The notes under the pieces: generated by a model
What the model saw: only the letters and a program-made list of their open reading frames with translations
Database searches by the model: none
Told to the model about the DNA's origin: nothing
NCBI GenBank assembly: GCA_934086485.1
Contig: CAKOIF010000003.1
Coordinates: 1-64,000, forward strand
DNA: 64,000 bases
Direction of reading: 5' to 3'
Source of the DNA: an uncultured Bacilli bacterium
GTDB lineage: Bacteria; Bacillota_I; Bacilli_A; RF39; UBA660
Part shown: one piece after another, positions 33,727 through 41,507 of the stretch
How the letters are laid out: every line of letters begins with the position of its first letter
Numbering within the stretch: the first letter of the stretch is position 1
Made by a program: the position numbers and the translations under genes

Positions 33727-34557
33727 TCATTCTCCACTTGTTAAAAATATTTCTTGTTCTTCTTCATACACATTTTTGCGCAATAAAATAACTGAATAAT
33801 TTGTTAATGACAAGTTATCATTAAATATAGATATTGTATTACGCCATCTATTTTTTATTGTTTTAATTTCATCACAATTATAACATTTTAAATGTTCTTT
33901 TGAATCAATCATTTTTTCAACATACTTTTCAATTTGTTCTTGTGTACAGTAAATAAACGAATAGTTTTTTTTGTAATATAGTTCTAAATTTTTATTAGAA
34001 AAATCCATCCAGTCTTTTTCGTAGTAACAAATTATATTAAATCCTAATTCACGATTAACTTTATTTATAATATCTTGATTTGGAACACTTTTATACCACA
34101 ATGGTACAATAGATATAAATCCATTTGGTTTTAAGACTCTTATTAATTCATTTAAAGCTTTGCTTTTATTATTTATAAATGAAATAGCATTACCACATAT
34201 AATTAAATCAAATGTATTATCTTTAAATATAGATAAATCTTCAGCATTACCATATTCAAATTTTATCTTACTATTATCCAATCCATTTAATTTAATTTTC
34301 TCAATAGCATTTGATATAGAATTTTTATTGATATCTATTCCTATTACATTACACTTAGTTATTTTATTTATTTCTATCGAAGAAAAACCATTTGTACATC
34401 CTATTTCTAATACATTGGAATCTTCATTTATAAAACTGTTAATTGCAATCTCCCTAATTGTTTTTTTACCACCTGATGGCCTATTTTCTTCTTTTATTAA
34501 TGAAATAAAATTAGTATAACTTAATTTTTTTATTTCTTCTTTCGTATATTTTTTCAT
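33727..34557 (-). CDS. Class I SAM-dependent methyltransferase
   Basis: 276 residues. Motif I VLEIGCTNGFSS at about 49-60, the acidic strand IGIDIN and motif IV DLIICGNAISF mark a Rossmann-fold methyltransferase of the Methyltransf_11 type, with ALNELIRVLKPNGFISI following. A C-terminal extension of about 100 residues has CYNCDE and may help bind substrate. GGAGCTGAAATT precedes the ATG. Only one base separates its TGA from the next start. In microcin C-like systems a SAM-dependent enzyme decorates the nucleotide phosphate; a comparable role here is inference from context. Confidence 0.88.
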   Translation of the reverse strand: MKKYTKEEIKKLSYTNFISLIKEENRPSGGKKTIREIAINSFINEDSNVLEIGCTNGFSSIEINKITKCNVIGIDINKNSISNAIEKIKLNGLDNSKIKFEYGNAEDLSIFKDNTFDLIICGNAISFINNKSKALNELIRVLKPNGFISIVPLWYKSVPNQDIINKVNRELGFNIICYYEKDWMDFSNKNLELYYKKNYSFIYCTQEQIEKYVEKMIDSKEHLKCYNCDEIKTIKNRWRNTISIFNDNLSLTNYSVILLRKNVYEEEQEIFLTSGE

Positions 34558-34614
34558 AATTTCAGCTCCATTCTTAACACATTATATTACTTTACATATA
34601 AACATCTATACATG

Positions 34615-35640
34615 TTAAAGTATATCTTTTTCTCCATTAAATCTTAAACAAATTTGCATATTTCTAATATCACTAGCCTTTAACACCCACATCAAAAATC
34701 TTTCTGTTCCCATTCCAAATCCTGATGTATTAAGTGGTTTTAGTTTTTTCATATTTATATACCATTCATATTCCCCTTTATTTACTTCGTGAATTTTTAA
34801 TGATTCCAACAATTCTTTATATGTTGAATGTCTTTCACCACAGCCAACTGTTTCACCTATTCCCATTAATAAATCGGCATTTTTTGCAGTACCTTTTATG
34901 TGTGAATCAAACTTTTGATAAAATGGAACTGTAAGAATATCATAATTTGTTATCCATACCAATCCGTGATGTAACTTTATTATTTCTTTTTCTCCAAGGC
35001 TTGTAATATTTCTCCAACCATTATTATATTGAATATATTTTTCAATACAATCTGAATGAATGGATTTAAGTTCTTGTTCGGCTTCATCAAATGTTATTCT
35101 TGGAAATTTACTTTTTCTATGGGCTATCTCTTTAATGTGTGAAATATCTCCTATTGCATTTTCTAATTCTGTTCCTAATTTTTTTATAATTATTTTTGAT
35201 AGATATTTGATATATTCTTCAACTAATTTTATTACATCGTCTAAGTTTCCAATTATTTCTGCTTCACTATGATAGAATTGGCATAAATGTCTTTCATCTG
35301 CCTTTTCGCCTCTAAATGATGGCATAATATAATATACCCCTTTTTTAGTTAATCTACATCCATATTCTAATAAAAATTGCATTGAATCAGCCAAGTATGT
35401 ATCAACTCCTTGAATATTAACTTTAACAGGACTTGAATCACTGCCTTTACCCATTGGACTTGATATCGCACCAGTTGTTATGGGTAAATGCATTGTTATT
35501 ATATCTTTTTTCTCATAAAATTTTATCGTTTCTACTGTTATTAAATTTTCTAATTTAATTAATAATTTAAACCAAGGTTCATCCATCACTTTAATGTAAT
35601 GATTTTCAGGTTCTTTCCAGGTATCTGGCTCTTTTATCAT
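34615..35640 (-). CDS. AsnRS/AsnA-like class II aminoacyl-tRNA synthetase paralogue without anticodon-binding domain
   Basis: 341 residues. The catalytic core of the Asp/Asn-tRNA synthetase class is clear: PVKVNIQGVDTYLADSMQF, the motif 2 region SFRGEKADERHL with FYHSEAE (about 108-127) and motif 3 GMGTERFLMWVL (about 309-320). The N-terminal OB-fold anticodon-binding domain of real AsnRS is missing, so it should activate an amino acid rather than charge tRNA. Paralogues of this type include asparagine synthetase A-like enzymes. AAAGGATGG precedes the ATG. It is the first large gene of the operon, 93 bases after the micro-ORF stop. Probable role: formation of an aspartyl/asparaginyl adenylate or an amide in a small-molecule or peptide pathway. 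Confidence 0.82.
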   Translation of the reverse strand: MIKEPDTWKEPENHYIKVMDEPWFKLLIKLENLITVETIKFYEKKDIITMHLPITTGAISSPMGKGSDSSPVKVNIQGVDTYLADSMQFLLEYGCRLTKKGVYYIMPSFRGEKADERHLCQFYHSEAEIIGNLDDVIKLVEEYIKYLSKIIIKKLGTELENAIGDISHIKEIAHRKSKFPRITFDEAEQELKSIHSDCIEKYIQYNNGWRNITSLGEKEIIKLHHGLVWITNYDILTVPFYQKFDSHIKGTAKNADLLMGIGETVGCGERHSTYKELLESLKIHEVNKGEYEWYINMKKLKPLNTSGFGMGTERFLMWVLKASDIRNMQICLRFNGEKDIL

Positions 35641-35732
35641 TATTAATCCATCCTTTCTATTTTTTTATAATTAATCGCTGTATTATTTAGTATTTACTTA
35701 TGTGATAACACAAAACTTTTATAATACTTTTT

Positions 35733-35771
35733 TCAAAGTTTAATATTTCTTAGATATGCCATTTTATTCAT
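35733..35771 (-). CDS. Micro-ORF encoding a 12-residue peptide, candidate precursor peptide
   Basis: Minus-strand ATG at 35771 to TGA at 35733 reads MNKMAYLRNIKL. GAGGGGG (35777-35783) lies five bases before the ATG, an exceptionally strong ribosome-binding site for this AT-rich sequence. A near-consensus promoter (35795-35823) places the transcription start about 18 bases before the ATG, so this is the first cistron of the operon of synthetase paralogues, methyltransferase and MccF-like peptidases. Precursor peptides of microcin C-type compounds are encoded the same way, as 7 to about 20 codons ahead of the modifying genes. Unlike those, the peptide ends in Leu rather than Asn, though Arg-Asn occurs inside. 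An attenuation leader is the alternative. Confidence 0.55.
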   Translation of the reverse strand: MNKMAYLRNIKL

Positions 35772-35794
35772 ATTATCCCCCTCTTACTAAAAAA

Positions 35795-35823
35795 ATTGTA
35801 TCATTTTTTTTCAAAAATGTCAA
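35795..35823 (-). promoter_or_regulatory. Near-consensus sigma-A promoter of the micro-ORF/synthetase-paralogue operon
   Basis: Minus-strand TTGACA (35818-35823), a 17-base spacer and TACAAT (35795-35800). The -35 lies only six bases outside the terminal inverted repeat of the IS remnant. The same pair of hexamers and spacing is found before the trpS T-box. Confidence 0.85.
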
Positions 35824-35829
35824 AATTAT

Positions 35830-36432
35830 GTCTATGTTCGCCCAAAGTGCAGAAAATGAATTAATAGAAAATCTCATAAAACTGCAGGTACAGGTGATGA
35901 CTTTATTTGTGTTATTGCAGCAATAGATAATGATGATAACATTATATTAGAAGTTTCAGATGATGGAAATGCAAGCATAAAGCAGATATTAGATATTTTA
36001 GATAATAGAATAGAACCCAATTCTATATTAGTTGTTGATAGCAAATCATCATATGTAAAATTTGCAAATAGAAATAAATTAAAATTAGTACAAATACCAA
36101 TTGGAAAACATCAAAAAGATGGTTATCACATAAATGATGTTAATGAACTAATGACAGAAATATCAATATACATTACTAATAAAAGGGGTATATCATCAAA
36201 GCATTTGCAACAACACTTAAATTTTATTAAATACAGAAAAATAGTTAAGTATACAATTGACTACTTAAAAATAAATGAAAAGATGTATAGAGAATCTATT
36301 ATAGTTCCAACAACGATAAAAAGTAATGATGTATATTCAAAAGTTCTTCCATTTGATTTAAAAAAATCTGAAAAGTGGTACAGATTTTATGGTAATGATT
36401 AAATTAGCAGCAACACTTTGGCGAACATAGAC
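35830..36432 (+). mobile_element. IS1595/ISXO2-like insertion sequence remnant with terminal inverted repeats
   Basis: The left end GTCTATGTTCGCCCAAAGTG (35830-35849) is matched in inverse orientation by the right end, which reads GTCTATGTTCGCCAAAGTG on the opposite strand (36414-36432). Between them only the 3' part of a DDE transposase remains, so the element is internally deleted and cannot move on its own. No clear target duplication is visible. It accounts for nearly all of the gap between 35824 and 36438. Confidence 0.85.
35860..36402 (+). pseudogene. Truncated ISXO2-like transposase
   Basis: The frame opens after an in-frame TGA at 35857 and reads RKSHKTAGTGDDFICVIAAI and on to a normal stop at 36402, about 180 residues. 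Recognisable parts are the VIAAID strand, SILVVDSKSSYVKF (a catalytic Asp strand), a GYHINDVNELM region and a HLNFIKYRK helix, which together correspond to the C-terminal two thirds of ISXO2-like transposases. The N-terminal zinc ribbon and the first catalytic residues are lost through deletion adjacent to the left inverted repeat. It is not expected to be active. Confidence 0.8.
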
Positions 36433-36464
36433 AAAAAATGTAAATCTTTTTATTTTGATTTACA
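36433..36464 (-). terminator. Intrinsic terminator of the dacA operon
   Basis: Minus-strand TGTAAATC-AAAATAAAAA-GATTTACA followed by TTTTTT, between the 36467-36829 gene and the IS end. Confidence 0.85.
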
Positions 36465-36466
36465 CT

Positions 36467-36829
36467 TTATTTAATCTCAAAAGATATTTTATCATCAGTA
36501 TAATTTAAATATACTTTTAAGTTGGTTTCTTTAATTGTATCACTTGGTTTATGAAAAGATTGAAGTACATAATATGTTGAAACATCGTGGTATTTTATTT
36601 TTATACTAGTTTCAATTTCAGTACTACATTTTTCTTTTCTAGCACATTTAATTTCAGACACATTTAAAACAGTTATTTCTTTATCCTCAATAGTAATAAC
36701 ATCACCTTTTTTATAATTAAATGTCTTATCACTTATATTATCTCTATTACCCAATATAGCACAAGCAAGTAAAACACCCATTAAAATAACAATAATAACT
36801 AATAATATTCCACTTTTATTCTTTTCCAT
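36467..36829 (-). CDS. Membrane-anchored small extracytoplasmic protein, unknown
   Basis: 120 residues. After MEKNKS there is one hydrophobic segment (about 8-27) that contains LLACAILG, possibly a lipobox although the Cys context is weak. The outside part is about 90 residues of alternating hydrophobic and polar residues, with a Cys pair (KCARKEKC). I do not recognise the family. No ribosome-binding site precedes the ATG; it starts 14 bases after the dacA stop, so translation may depend on reinitiation. Association with dacA suggests a cell-envelope role. Confidence 0.6.
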   Translation of the reverse strand: MEKNKSGILLVIIVILMGVLLACAILGNRDNISDKTFNYKKGDVITIEDKEITVLNVSEIKCARKEKCSTEIETSIKIKYHDVSTYYVLQSFHKPSDTIKETNLKVYLNYTDDKISFEIK

Positions 36830-36843
36830 AGTTTAATTATAAC

Positions 36844-37914
36844 TTAATCTACGTCTTTTTTAAATAGTTTTTGAAAAAAATTTTTAATTTTACTTTTTCT
36901 TTTACCTTTCTTAATATAAATATCTTCATTACCTATTTCTTTATTGTCTAAATAAATACTAGCATAACCTACTATATCATCATTATCATAATTGCTATCT
37001 TTTTTTATAAAATATTTAATCTTTATAAGTTTTTTTTCACTATTTGTAACAAGTAAATTAAAATTATTCTTTATATATAAAGTATCTTCAATAAATAAAT
37101 TTTTAGTATCTAAAGAAAATTTATTTTTATTTAAAATTCTTTCATTTTGATAATTTTTCTTAACATATTCATAAGATACTTTATGAGTTTCCCAATCATT
37201 TGGATCATTTAAAGTAACAACAACTATATTTGTATCATTTATTAGTCCAGTTGTTACAAGAGTTCTTTTGGCTTTTTTAGTATAACCAGTTTTACCTCCG
37301 GTTACATAATCATATTTTAAAAGTTTATTTTTATTTTGCCAAGAATAGCTTTTTCTATCAGTTTTAGCACTATAATTTTTAGTACCAAATATTTTTCTAA
37401 ACTTATCATTTTGCATAGCATAAGATGTTAGAATTGCCATATCATATGCTGTTGAAGTATTGCCAAAACCATCCTTATTTTCAAGTCCGTGAGAGTTATA
37501 AAATAAAGTATCTTTCATTCCAATTTTCTTTGCGTATTCATTCATTTTTTCTGTAAATTTTTCCATTGAACCAGAAATGGTAATAGCAATCATAGTCGCT
37601 GCATCGTTACCACTTCGAAGCATCATACCATAAAGCAAATCTTTCATTGATATTTTTTCGCCAATTTCAAGATAAATACTACTTCCCACGGCTGAAAGGA
37701 TGTCCTTTGTTACAGTAACATTACTATCTAAATTACTGTTTTCTATAGCCACTATAGCGGTCATTATTTTTGAAGTCGAAGCCACTAAATGCTTTTCATT
37801 CATATTTATTTCTTTTAAAACTCTATTATTATCCATATCATAAACAATATAAGAGGCATTAACAGTTTTACACAAAATAAAAAAACTAAATATAACTAGT
37901 AATATTTTTTTCAT
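36844..37914 (-). CDS. dacA: D-alanyl-D-alanine carboxypeptidase (S11, DacA/PBP5-type)
   Basis: 356 residues with an N-terminal signal peptide (about 1-20). The penicillin-binding motifs are complete: STSK at 46-49 (nucleophile Ser46), SGN at 101-103 and KTG at 208-210. A smaller C-terminal domain ends in a basic stretch, KKGKRKSKIKNFFQKLFKK, that may form the amphipathic membrane anchor usual in PBP5. The enzyme trims the terminal D-Ala from peptidoglycan pentapeptides. No Shine-Dalgarno is present before the ATG; a TATAAT sits five bases upstream, so the mRNA may be leaderless. Confidence 0.93.
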   Translation of the reverse strand: MKKILLVIFSFFILCKTVNASYIVYDMDNNRVLKEINMNEKHLVASTSKIMTAIVAIENSNLDSNVTVTKDILSAVGSSIYLEIGEKISMKDLLYGMMLRSGNDAATMIAITISGSMEKFTEKMNEYAKKIGMKDTLFYNSHGLENKDGFGNTSTAYDMAILTSYAMQNDKFRKIFGTKNYSAKTDRKSYSWQNKNKLLKYDYVTGGKTGYTKKAKRTLVTTGLINDTNIVVVTLNDPNDWETHKVSYEYVKKNYQNERILNKNKFSLDTKNLFIEDTLYIKNNFNLLVTNSEKKLIKIKYFIKKDSNYDNDDIVGYASIYLDNKEIGNEDIYIKKGKRKSKIKNFFQKLFKKDVD

Positions 37915-37968
37915 ACTACATTATATGTTAGTATATAATTTTTATAATAAATTTCTGTTATTCTTTTC

Positions 37969-39426
37969 TTATCCAATATGATATGGGTTTAATGAAGTAC
38001 CTGTTCCTCCAACTATTTTTAGCAAACTAGAATCCAAGTAAAATGTAGGCCTTACAGCAAGATTATCTCTAACAGTAGAATCATTATATAAATGTATGGA
38101 ACCATTCGAATAAATTCTGGAAGCATCATCGCCATCTGAACAATATGGTGTAATTAGCCATTCTTGAGAATTAACAAATTTTGCTGTTTTAAATATCCAA
38201 TCATTATTTTTGCAATTACTATATGAGTCCGAACTCCAGGAAAGAAGTGATATATTTCTACAATTAGTTTTATTTGTTGTAGTTCCTCCAACTGTTGCAT
38301 ACCCATAATCACTTGCGTACATTAACCCAATTTTTGCATATACACTTGCTTCATTAAGTTTATATCTTGCACTAGAATTTCTTTCTTCAGAATAAATTCC
38401 TACTGTTGATAAACTGGACCAAGAGTTAGTAGAGGCACCACCTAAATGCCATTTTGCTGTTATTATGGCATTTGACAATTTACTGTTTACATTTGATGTA
38501 GCAATAACAGTTGTTAAATATGTTCCATTTAATTCTGTTTTAAGAGTAGCTCTAGACCAGTCATTATAATTATAATATGAATTAGTTGAGCTCCAAATCT
38601 TTCCACTAGTACCACCATAGTTATTTGTATCAAGTATTTTTAACAATTTTTTTGTACCTGCACTAGTTGTTCCATCATTTGATGTGTCTTCATCAAATAA
38701 ACCTATTATTCTAAATAATAATGATGATGATGAACAAGCACCACTTGTTTTATTATCTAAACATATATAATTATTTGGATCTGCTCCTTCATATCTTAAA
38801 CCATTTTCATTATAAACATCTGGTGTTTTTGTAGAAAGAAGTGTTGTAATTGGTGTACCTAAAGATATTGTAAAATCTTTTTTAGCTATATTACCTGCAC
38901 TATCTTTCACCCATAAATAATATGTTCCTTCGGTTGTTATCGTTGTACTTAAGTTGTAAGATGTTCCACTTATTGTAGTCCAACTTGTAGGTTCAGTGCT
39001 GTTACTTGTACTTATTCCATAACCAGATAGTTCTATATTATCTGTAAGTGTTGCTGTTACCGTTGTATCATTAACTGATAAATTAGATATAACTGGTTTT
39101 TCTGTATCAATTATTTTATCAAAATATAGTGAGCATCTATCACTTCCTAAAAAACTAAATCCTATTTGTCCTGTAGAATTATTATAACTTACTACTTTAC
39201 CTCCATTTTCACAAATTGTTTTTTCTTCATTTAAAACATAATTACCTTTAGGTATTGCATCTGAACTTATATATTCTCCAGACTCACCTTTTACCATTAT
39301 TGCTAAATTATTTTTCTTCGGTATGTTTTTATTTTTAGATTTATTATATATTTGATTTACTGAAAATATACCTCCGATTAAAACTACTATTGATGATAAA
39401 AATATAACTACCTTTTTATTTTTCAT
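37969..39426 (-). CDS. Cell-surface protein with Ig-like domain and DUF6273-like C-terminal region
   Basis: 485 residues. MKNKK plus a hydrophobic segment (about 7-27) anchors or secretes the protein. A domain near residues 110-190 (starting DTEKPVISNLSV, with YYLWVKDSAGN) is an Ig-like or Big/HYR-type repeat. The C-terminal 300 residues contain LLFRIIGLF, GKIWSSTNSYYNYNDWSRATL and AVRPTFYLDS, the pattern of a domain common in surface proteins of gut Bacilli and Tenericutes and similar to DUF6273. Paired Cys residues are spread through it. No LPxTG is present. It probably faces the outside and may bind a host or community ligand. GGAGTAGG precedes the ATG, and imperfect repeats lie upstream. 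Confidence 0.75.
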   Translation of the reverse strand: MKNKKVVIFLSSIVVLIGGIFSVNQIYNKSKNKNIPKKNNLAIMVKGESGEYISSDAIPKGNYVLNEEKTICENGGKVVSYNNSTGQIGFSFLGSDRCSLYFDKIIDTEKPVISNLSVNDTTVTATLTDNIELSGYGISTSNSTEPTSWTTISGTSYNLSTTITTEGTYYLWVKDSAGNIAKKDFTISLGTPITTLLSTKTPDVYNENGLRYEGADPNNYICLDNKTSGACSSSSLLFRIIGLFDEDTSNDGTTSAGTKKLLKILDTNNYGGTSGKIWSSTNSYYNYNDWSRATLKTELNGTYLTTVIATSNVNSKLSNAIITAKWHLGGASTNSWSSLSTVGIYSEERNSSARYKLNEASVYAKIGLMYASDYGYATVGGTTTNKTNCRNISLLSWSSDSYSNCKNNDWIFKTAKFVNSQEWLITPYCSDGDDASRIYSNGSIHLYNDSTVRDNLAVRPTFYLDSSLLKIVGGTGTSLNPYHIG

Positions 39427-39755
39427 AACCTACTCCAATTCCGCTTAAATACTGGGGGTTATTTTCCTAGATTATAAACATTTGCGAAAATTGTATACCG
39501 ATTTTATGGGAAAAGGACTAGAAATTCACTCAAAAAAATGCTAGAATTAGGATAGAAATAGCATAAATACTAGGGTACATTTTCCTAAATGTTTATACTT
39601 TATGAAACTTAATACCTTATAAACACTGGGATTGTGAGGATTGTAATTACTTTTTTTAATTGTTAATTTTATTTAAACTTTAAGCAAAAATTTTATATCT
39701 TTAATTTACATTTTAAATTATACGTGTTAATATCTTATTATAAGGAAGTGATACA
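39427..39755. other. Gene-free interval with imperfect direct repeats
   Basis: A 24-base sequence starting TAAATACT at 39446-39469 recurs at 39564-39587 with 20 of 24 bases identical. A weaker third match lies near 39616-39628 (AAACACTGGGAT). The interval separates two divergent genes and no open frame with a ribosome-binding site is present, so it probably holds both promoters and possibly regulator sites. Confidence 0.6.
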
Positions 39756-40427
39756 TTGAAAAAATTTTTACAAAAATTAAAATTATTTGGAAAAGATATG
39801 TTAATAATAATTGGATATTTTTTAATAATGGTTGTAGTAACCTATTTATTTACTATAAAATCTGATGATCTAACTCCATTAATGCAAACCATTATTTACT
39901 CTATATTATCAATATACTTATTTATAATATTTAGAAAAGAACTAAAATCAGCACTTAAAGATTTCAAAAAAAATCATTTTGGTTATTTATTAAGGGGATT
40001 TGAAATATACTTTTTATCTTATTTAGCAATGATTTTTGTTCAAATGATTTTATATAAATTAATAGGATCACTTCCCACTAACGAAGAATTAAATCGTGAA
40101 GCAATAAGAAATAATATTTTTCACTCCGTATTACAAATGTGTATATTTGCTCCTTTCCAAGAGGAATTATTATTTAGACAAAACTTTAGAAATTTATTTA
40201 AAAATAAAATCGTATTTAGTATTGTTACTGGCGTAATATTTGGATCAATGCATTTAATCGCGGCAAAAAGTTTAATTGAACTTCCATATATTTTAACCTA
40301 CTCTATTATGGGAATAGCTCTTGGATATATGTATTATGATTCAGATAATATTTATACCTCAATGTGTTTACACTCATTTAATAACACTTTTACTCTTATT
40401 GTAACAGTTATCGAGGCCTTTAAATGA
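39756..40427 (+). CDS. CPBP-family intramembrane metalloprotease
   Basis: 223 residues from a TTG start with AAGGAAGTG eight bases upstream. About seven hydrophobic segments are visible. The catalytic motifs QEELLFR (EExxxR), FGSMH (FxxxH) and HSFNN (HxxxN) are intact. The substrate is unknown; relatives cleave prenylated proteins or membrane-bound peptides. Its stop overlaps the start of the metallophosphoesterase-like gene (ATGA, 40424-40427), so the two are co-translated. It is unrelated in context to the other CPBP protease at 15427-16323. Confidence 0.85.
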   Translation: MKKFLQKLKLFGKDMLIIIGYFLIMVVVTYLFTIKSDDLTPLMQTIIYSILSIYLFIIFRKELKSALKDFKKNHFGYLLRGFEIYFLSYLAMIFVQMILYKLIGSLPTNEELNREAIRNNIFHSVLQMCIFAPFQEELLFRQNFRNLFKNKIVFSIVTGVIFGSMHLIAAKSLIELPYILTYSIMGIALGYMYYDSDNIYTSMCLHSFNNTFTLIVTVIEAFK

Positions 40428-41206
40428 AAAGAATAATTTGCATAATAATTCTTTGCTTCTTTCTATTTTTTATATATGGAAAATATATAGATATAAAGGG
40501 TTTAGAGATTAAAAAATATGAAATAACAAGTAATAAAATAACCGAAGGATTTGATGGGATTAAAATAGTCCAATTCTCTGATATACTTTATAATGAAAAA
40601 AGTGATATAAAAGAAATTAAAAATTTAGTTAAAAGTATTAATAATGAAAATGCTAACATTGTAGTATTTACTGGTGATTTAGTTTTAGATAATACTGACA
40701 TAACAAGTGTAATTAATGAACTAAAAAACATTAAATCTGATTATAAATATGCCATTTTAGGTGATAAAGATAATGTCAATATAAAAAGTAGTTTAGAAAG
40801 TATTGGATTTAAAGTGCTTGATAAAAATTATGATTATATATTTAATAAGGATATTAATCCAATAAAAATAATGGATTTAAATAATTTTGATGAAAGTATT
40901 CTTAATAATGAAGAAGAAATTACTCCATCATTTACAATTGGCCTGTTGCACAAACCTGATGAATTTGAAAAACTTAAAAATTATGACATTGATGTTATAC
41001 TTGCCGGCCACTCTTTAGGAGGACAAATAAGATTGCCTTTCTGGGGAGCAACCTTAAAAAAAGATGGTGCTAACATCTATACAAATGATTATTATAATGA
41101 AAATAATACCAAGCTTTATGTTTCTTATGGATTAGGTACTAATCCTCCACATATAAGAACATTTAACAAACCCTCAATTAATGTATATAGATTAAAGAAA
41201 ATATAA
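40424..41206 (+). CDS. Membrane-anchored metallophosphoesterase-like protein with degraded metal sites
   Basis: 260 residues with an N-terminal hydrophobic anchor (about 4-18), resembling YkuE/YaeI-type phosphodiesterases. The five metallophosphoesterase motifs can be placed, but several ligands are changed: DxH is DIL (Asp53 kept, His lost), GDxx is present as FTGDLV, GNHD is GDKD, the LLHKPD motif is kept, and GHxHGG is GHSLGG. The fold is likely retained while the dinuclear metal site cannot be complete. It may be a pseudoenzyme that binds a lipid or nucleotide, or it may use one metal. It is translationally coupled to the CPBP protease. Confidence 0.8.
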   Translation: MKRIICIIILCFFLFFIYGKYIDIKGLEIKKYEITSNKITEGFDGIKIVQFSDILYNEKSDIKEIKNLVKSINNENANIVVFTGDLVLDNTDITSVINELKNIKSDYKYAILGDKDNVNIKSSLESIGFKVLDKNYDYIFNKDINPIKIMDLNNFDESILNNEEEITPSFTIGLLHKPDEFEKLKNYDIDVILAGHSLGGQIRLPFWGATLKKDGANIYTNDYYNENNTKLYVSYGLGTNPPHIRTFNKPSINVYRLKKI

Positions 41207-41210
41207 AAAA

Positions 41211-41239
41211 ACATAGTAGTTATAAAAATTCTACTATGT
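41211..41239. terminator. Bidirectional terminator
   Basis: ACATAGTAG (41211-41219) pairs perfectly with CTACTATGT (41231-41239), with A/T runs on both sides. It lies between convergent genes. Confidence 0.85.
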
Positions 41240-41507
41240 TTATATTTTTCTTTAATTTTTCAATTAAATCTTCTTTTTCATATTTTGAGAATATTGCTAC
41301 AAAATTACTATTATCCATTAAGAACATTTCATAAAACTTTAAGAATATATCTTGATAATTAGTAACTCCTAAATCTTTTAAATAAGAGATATTTTCAGTT
41401 ACTAATTTTTTTTGTTCTTTTAAAAGTTCAATAAACTTTTCTGGAGTATTTTCCATCATATATGCTATATCGTCTTTACTAAAACCTATTTTTTCTAAAT
41501 ATTTCAT
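41220..41507 (-). CDS. Small helical-repeat protein, unknown (mTERF-like pattern)
   Basis: 95 residues, all helical by composition, with two or three repeats of about 30 residues of the form LxxxGFSKDDIxYMxxxxPEKFI followed by a helix and LKDLGVTNYQDI. That spacing resembles mTERF-type helical repeats, which in organelles bind nucleic acid. The start overlaps the stop of the upstream gene (ATGA) and GGAGAATT precedes it. It is the last gene of a three-gene unit, and it shares this repeat style with the C-terminal part of the 42516-43727 product. Function is unknown; the mTERF similarity is by eye only. Confidence 0.65.
   Translation of the reverse strand: MKYLEKIGFSKDDIAYMMENTPEKFIELLKEQKKLVTENISYLKDLGVTNYQDIFLKFYEMFLMDNSNFVAIFSKYEKEDLIEKLKKNINIVEFL

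Noticed and set aside
35641..35732. T-box or other tRNA-sensing leader before the AsnRS-like paralogue
   Set aside because: No T-box sequence, specifier loop or terminator of the right size is present; the gap holds only short A/T-rich inverted repeats.
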